Assembly: GCA_003552425.1 (NCBI GenBank) | Contig: PUMC01000074.1 | Span: 1-8,758 of the forward strand | Source of the DNA: Candidatus Acetothermia bacterium | Lineage (GTDB): Bacteria > Bipolaricaulota > Bipolaricaulia > Bipolaricaulales > Bipolaricaulaceae | Reading direction: 5' to 3' | DNA: 8,758 nt | In this document: one piece after another, positions 5,224 through 8,758 of the stretch | Numbering within the stretch: position 1 is the stretch's first letter | Layout of the letters: the number at the start of each line of letters is the position of its first letter | Notes under the pieces: model-generated | Databases searched by the model: none | What the model was told of the DNA's origin: nothing | What the model saw: only the letters and a program-made list of their open reading frames with translations | Made by a program: the position numbers and the translations under genes

Positions 5224-6729
5224 TTACGCGCCGTCAGCCTCCCAACGGGACGAGCGCTCGACCGCCCGATGCCAGCCCTTGAGCAGACGCTGGATCTCGG
5301 CCGGCGATGCTTCCGGGTTGTAACGCCGTGCTTCACACCACACAGACATCGCTGCGGATGGGTCCGGCCACACGCCGACCGTCGTGCCGGCGGCGAGCGC
5401 TGCGCCCAGGGCCGTGGTGTCAATCTCTTGGGGACGGACCAAGGACACTTGGGACACGTCGCTCTGGAACTGACACAGGAAGTCGTTGGCTGAGGCCCCG
5501 CCGTCCACGCGGAGTTCGGAGAGCCGGGTTCCCGCGTCATGCTCCATGGCCCGCACGACGTCGTGCGTCTGGTAGGCCACGGCCTCCAACGCGGCCCGTA
5601 CAATGTGGGCACGCGTGGAACCGCGCGTTAGTCCGAAGATCGCACCCCTCGCCGTGGGATCCCAGTGGGGAGCGCCCAATCCTACGAGCGCCGGAACGAA
5701 GTACACACCGTCGGTGGACGCGACCGTGCGCGCCAGTTCCTCCGACTGCCCGGCTGTATCCAGAATACCCAGTCCGTCCCTCAACCACTGGATCGCAGCC
5801 CCTGCGATGAACACCGATCCTTCCAATGCGTAGCTCGCTGAACGCCCTTCAGCGGTGAACGCTACGGTGGACAGAAGTCCATGCGAACTCCACTGCGGTT
5901 CCGGTCCCACGTTTGTCAGGAGAAACGCACCGGTGCCCCAGGTCACCTTCACCAACCCGGGCTCGATGCATGCCTGCCCGAACAAGGCAGCCTGCTGATC
6001 GCCCAACACCCCCGCCACCGGGATGCTGGCACCCAAGAGCTGGGGATCCGTCTTTCCGAACACGGACAGGCTCGGGCGTACTTCGGGTAACGCTTCAGCG
6101 GGAACACCGAAGATCGCGAGCATGTCCGGATCCCAGGACAGCGATCGCAGGTTAAGGAGCTGGGTACGGGAAGCATTGGTGGTGTCCGTGGCATGTACAC
6201 CACACAGGTTCGCCAACAACCACGTATCCATCGTGCCAAAGGCCACGTCTCCGGCGCGAACTGCCGGTGCGAGTCCATCGACGTGCTCCAGCAGCCACGC
6301 TATCTTGGTGGACGAGAAGTACGGATCGGGGGGCAGCCCTGTGGCCCCACGAATCCGCTCCTCCAGACCACGGCTGACAAGCTCCTGACAACGCCCTGTC
6401 GTGCGACGGTCCTGCCACACAATCGCCGGGTACACCGGTTCGAGTGTCTCCCGCGTCCAGGCCACCACCGTCTCCCTCTGGTTGGTGATCCCCAACGCGC
6501 TGAGTTCACCGAGGAGGATACCCCCTTGCCGCAGGGCATCTCGGCAGACCTCGACCGACGCCCGGATCACGCCCTCCGGATCCTGCTCCACCCAACCCGG
6601 CTGGGGGTACCCAAGTGGGAGCTCGCGGTACGCCTGACACACACGCCTGCCTGTGCTGTCAAACACGAAGCAGCGAACGCCCGTCGTCCCCAGATCCAGC
6701 GCCGCGACCAAAGGTTGGGCGCTAGACAT
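5224..6729 (-). CDS. glpK: Glycerol kinase
   Basis: The product is a 501-residue FGGY-family kinase that phosphorylates glycerol with ATP to sn-glycerol 3-phosphate in the cytoplasm, the entry step of glycerol catabolism. Near-diagnostic features: N-terminal phosphate loop A-L-D-L-G-T-T-G (10-17); glycerol-contact motifs I-T-N-Q-R-E-T (81-87), V-W-Q-D-R-R-T (104-110) and G-D-Q-Q-A-A-L-F-G-Q (243-252, Asp 244); W-G-T-G-A-F (264-269); FGGY signature 1 around Y-F-S-S-T-K-I-A-W-L-L-E-H (137-149); signature 2 from G-A-I-F-G-L (362-367); and D-G-G-A-S-A-N-D (409-416). ATG 6729 gives the usual family length and has GAGGCGGG 4 bases upstream. GTG 6795, preceded by GGGGAGAGGG, would add 22 residues unlike the family and is less likely. 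The loop before G-D-Q-Q lacks the G-x-x-G-G-T-R motif that binds fructose 1,6-bisphosphate in the E. coli enzyme, and no His matching the HPr-phosphorylated residue of Gram-positive enzymes is evident. Both controls may therefore be absent. No glpF or glpD is visible nearby. Confidence 0.95.
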   Translation of the reverse strand: MSSAQPLVAALDLGTTGVRCFVFDSTGRRVCQAYRELPLGYPQPGWVEQDPEGVIRASVEVCRDALRQGGILLGELSALGITNQRETVVAWTRETLEPVYPAIVWQDRRTTGRCQELVSRGLEERIRGATGLPPDPYFSSTKIAWLLEHVDGLAPAVRAGDVAFGTMDTWLLANLCGVHATDTTNASRTQLLNLRSLSWDPDMLAIFGVPAEALPEVRPSLSVFGKTDPQLLGASIPVAGVLGDQQAALFGQACIEPGLVKVTWGTGAFLLTNVGPEPQWSSHGLLSTVAFTAEGRSASYALEGSVFIAGAAIQWLRDGLGILDTAGQSEELARTVASTDGVYFVPALVGLGAPHWDPTARGAIFGLTRGSTRAHIVRAALEAVAYQTHDVVRAMEHDAGTRLSELRVDGGASANDFLCQFQSDVSQVSLVRPQEIDTTALGAALAAGTTVGVWPDPSAAMSVWCEARRYNPEASPAEIQRLLKGWHRAVERSSRWEADGA

Positions 6730-6733
6730 CGCA

Positions 6734-6741
6734 CCCGCCTC
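6734..6741 (-). promoter_or_regulatory. Ribosome binding site GAGGCGGG for glpK
   Basis: The minus strand reads GAGGCGGG four bases before ATG 6729. It supports this start over the longer GTG start at 6795. Confidence 0.5.
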
Positions 6742-6864
6742 GGCCCGGAAAGCATCGGTCGTTCCCCTGCACTGCGCCGTCGTGTTGGCCAGCACTGCCC
6801 TCTCCCCTTCTGCGCTGGTCGCGGTCCCTTCCCGCTTTCGTCATCTCCATCCCCCTTGTTCCCT

Positions 6865-6888
6865 ATTGTGGCAGGCTGCACACAGCCT
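6865..6888 (-). promoter_or_regulatory. Possible glpK promoter/operator region with a 6-bp palindrome
   Basis: The 281-base gap between the PKD gene and glpK must hold any glpK promoter. A 6-bp inverted repeat AGGCTG-CACA-CAGCCT (6873-6888) lies immediately upstream, on the minus strand, of CACAAT (6865-6870), a weak -10 candidate. No good -35 hexamer is seen. The rest of the gap contains only a short inverted repeat GACCGG/CCGGTC (6966-6971 and 6978-6983), just after the PKD gene, which may act as a weak terminator. Confidence 0.25.
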
Positions 6889-7010
6889 TCTATCCTGCAC
6901 CACATGAAGCCAGGCCAACAAGGCGCATCGCTTGCGTGCCTACGCCAAACGCTCCGGGGATCACCGACCGGCGCGCTCCGGTCCGACCGCACACGTCCCC
7001 GGGAGACCGT

Positions 7011-8758
7011 TCAGCGCACGGTGACGATCCGTTGGGTCTCGGCAGCCTGGCCAGCCGTATCGGTGACCCTCAGGGACACAAGCCAGGTCCCTCCCTGCTC
7101 GAACACCACCGTGACCCGTTCACCGCTCGCCGAGACAACGGACCGTCCCAGGCGGAACTCCCAAGCGTAGGTCTCGATCGTCTGCTCGCCAACCGCCTGG
7201 CTGCCGGAGGCATCAAACGTCACCTCCTGGTCGACCCTGGGAACGGCCGGTTCGTAGGTGAAGCGGGCGATGGGCACGGTGGGCTCGACAACAACCGGGC
7301 GGGGTCTTTGCCATACGCCGAACTCGGCGGTGGCACTCCCCCGCTCCTCTACCTGCACATCGATGCGCTTCGGCGTCGTGGGCTCGTACCGTATCGGCAA
7401 CGTCGCCTCGTCAAGCTCGACACGGTAGCGTCCCGCCGGCACCTCCTCCGCAAACCGTCCCGCCGCGTCGGTGGTCACCCGTCGATCGACGATGCCATTG
7501 GTGATCAGAATCTGCACGCCGGCCACACCGGGATCACCTGGATCACGCCGGCCGTCCTGATCGAGATCGTGGAACACCCTCCCTCGGATCAGGCTCCGGC
7601 TCTCCACGGGGATCTCCAAGTTCACCTCTTGCCCAGCAGACAACTCGACAGAAAGCGGAAGGTCGCGCAGCGGGTACAACCCGAACGGGAGATCCTCGAT
7701 GGTGACCTCATAGACCCCCGGCAGGAAGGGGGTGAACACGAACCGGCCGTCCGGACCGGTGATCGCCTGACGACCGTTGGCCACGAGCAACAGGCCAGCA
7801 ATGGGTCCGTCCCCAGGGTCAAAACGACCGGTCCCGCTGACGTCTACGAACACCCGTCCCCGAACCGCACCGTAGACCGGGCCGAACAGGGGGAACCTGA
7901 CCGGCACGGACAGGGAGGCACTCAGCGAGAACCCACCTTCAGGTGACAACGGCACGTCAAGGGCAGCGCTCAGGTCCCAGCCGGCGATGTCCACCCACGC
8001 CACGGAAGCCGAGATGCTCGACCGTCCTTGCCCTTCAACGGACAACCCCAGCGACGGTGCGAGGGGCACTTGGGGTAAGGAACAAACCAACGACATCGAC
8101 GAGCGCAACGCAGTCCGATCAAGCTGCTCAAGCGCAAGGGTTCCCCTCAAAGCAATCGGACCGAGGGCAGCGCGTACCGCGCCCCGTGCGCTCGTTGTCG
8201 CCGTCGATGAGGTCATTAGCTCGTCCCAAGCGACCCGGTGAACGCCGGCCAGCGACCAGGTGAGGAGAGGACCCACGTCCGTTGCGCGAATGGAGAACTC
8301 CAGCGAACCCGAATCCGCCGTCACCGGATCGTCATCGCTCCGTACGAACTGTGTGCGGAGAGCGAACTGGTTCAGCGTCCGCGGGGCGGGCCGCCGGCTG
8401 AGCGTGACCGAAAGCTCCTGGGTCGTGGTGAGGACCTGGGGCGGGCCGGCGTCCCGCAGCGCCACCGTTGTCATGACCGAGCCGACACCTTGGAGCGGAT
8501 CCCTGCTTGTGCCGATGGTTAGCCCCCAACCGAAACCTTCTCGAGGGACCTGACCAGGGAAGCCCACCTGCACCTCCGTCATCTCAACGAACCCCGACAC
8601 ACCCCCCACGCGCATGGTAGGGCGGATGCGGTACGCGTGGAGACGCTCCTCTTCCAGCCAACCTGTGGCCAGCACCCCGGACAGGGAAACACGCCCTCCC
8701 AACCCTCCCACGAACTGCACCTCGGTGAGCGCTTGTGTCGCCGGTTCATCTCGATCCA
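7011..8758 (-). CDS. Large surface protein with two SdrD-B-like modules and a C-terminal PKD domain (N-terminus outside window)
   Basis: The frame is open from the right edge to a TGA at 7011-7013, about 581 visible codons. GTG 8720 is internal: the coding pattern continues upstream of it with no purine-rich site, so the true start lies beyond the window. The first roughly 290 visible residues are rich in G, S, T and V with alternating hydrophobicity, like a beta-rich surface or barrel region; no family is recognised. Two Cna-B/SdrD-B-like modules follow. One spans 7686-7871 (R-G-R-V-F-V-D ... G-D-G-P-I-A-G ... G-P-D-G-R-F ... L-P-G-V-Y-E-V). The other spans 7410-7589 (R-G-R-V-F-H-D-L-D-Q-D-G-R-R-D-P-G-D-P-G-V-A-G). 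The D-L-D-Q-D-G-R-R-D-P-G-D stretch fits an EF-like calcium loop. The C-terminus (7014-7271) is a PKD domain: P-I-A-R-F-T-Y ... V-T-F-D-A-S-G-S ... Y-A-W-E-F ... L-R-V-T-D-T-A-G. Such modules are typically extracellular spacers or adhesive stalks. No LPXTG or other sorting motif follows PKD. The module calls are firm; the overall role is inferred. Confidence 0.85.
   Translation of the reverse strand, partial: DRDEPATQALTEVQFVGGLGGRVSLSGVLATGWLEEERLHAYRIRPTMRVGGVSGFVEMTEVQVGFPGQVPREGFGWGLTIGTSRDPLQGVGSVMTTVALRDAGPPQVLTTTQELSVTLSRRPAPRTLNQFALRTQFVRSDDDPVTADSGSLEFSIRATDVGPLLTWSLAGVHRVAWDELMTSSTATTSARGAVRAALGPIALRGTLALEQLDRTALRSSMSLVCSLPQVPLAPSLGLSVEGQGRSSISASVAWVDIAGWDLSAALDVPLSPEGGFSLSASLSVPVRFPLFGPVYGAVRGRVFVDVSGTGRFDPGDGPIAGLLLVANGRQAITGPDGRFVFTPFLPGVYEVTIEDLPFGLYPLRDLPLSVELSAGQEVNLEIPVESRSLIRGRVFHDLDQDGRRDPGDPGVAGVQILITNGIVDRRVTTDAAGRFAEEVPAGRYRVELDEATLPIRYEPTTPKRIDVQVEERGSATAEFGVWQRPRPVVVEPTVPIARFTYEPAVPRVDQEVTFDASGSQAVGEQTIETYAWEFRLGRSVVSASGERVTVVFEQGGTWLVSLRVTDTAGQAAETQRIVTVR

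Noticed and set aside
6193..7946. Two plus-strand open frames (6193-7170 and 6936-7946)
   Set aside because: They are antisense to glpK and to the PKD gene, both of which have strong family motifs. Their translations are R/P/H-rich shadows.
1..8758. CRISPR array, tRNA, transposase or phage features
   Set aside because: The only regular repeats are the WD40 codons inside one gene. No cloverleaf, spacer-repeat pattern, or transposase or integrase motif was seen on either strand.

Overview
The window is GC-rich, densely coding bacterial DNA. It has no tRNA, rRNA, CRISPR array or recognisable transposase. Four of the five protein genes with a visible or inferable role carry an apparent signal peptide or extracellular-type domains, which suggests a bacterium with an elaborate envelope or secretome. 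High GC, Shine-Dalgarno starts and TAA/TAG/TGA stops fit many phyla. The general look recalls deep-branching thermophilic or candidate phyla such as Bipolaricaulota, but that is only an impression.

Layout, left to right. (1) The 3' end of an unidentified plus-strand gene, closed by a perfect 12-bp hairpin at 239-270. (2) A two-gene plus-strand unit: a membrane-directed protein of fourteen WD40 blades (373-2220), overlapped by 14 bp by an exported thioredoxin-fold protein with a CPAC motif and a C-terminal domain resembling PsbP/Mog1 (2207-3136). A GC hairpin follows. (3) A separate plus-strand gene for an exported protein of unknown function with two internal repeats (3280-4428) and an excellent ribosome binding site. 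(4) On the minus strand, a decayed GH36-type alpha-galactosidase (4483-5186), with one or two frameshifts, a nonsense codon and a missing 3' part. It lies just downstream of an intact glycerol kinase gene (5224-6729). (5) The 3' part of a large minus-strand gene for a surface-type protein with two SdrD-B/carboxypeptidase-regulatory-like modules and a C-terminal PKD domain (7011-8758, running off the right edge).

Functional reading. The WD40 and thioredoxin-like genes overlap and are probably translated together, so an extracytoplasmic scaffold and redox partnership is plausible but unproven. Glycerol kinase beside an alpha-galactosidase relic suggests past use of an alpha-galactosyl-glycerol or galactolipid-type substrate, of which only the glycerol branch survives. 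The most striking architecture is the WD40 protein. Its blades follow an exact 42-residue period with one break of minus 10 residues after blade 7, which implies two seven-bladed propellers in tandem. I see no defence, secretion or mobile system that I would call a new biological system.
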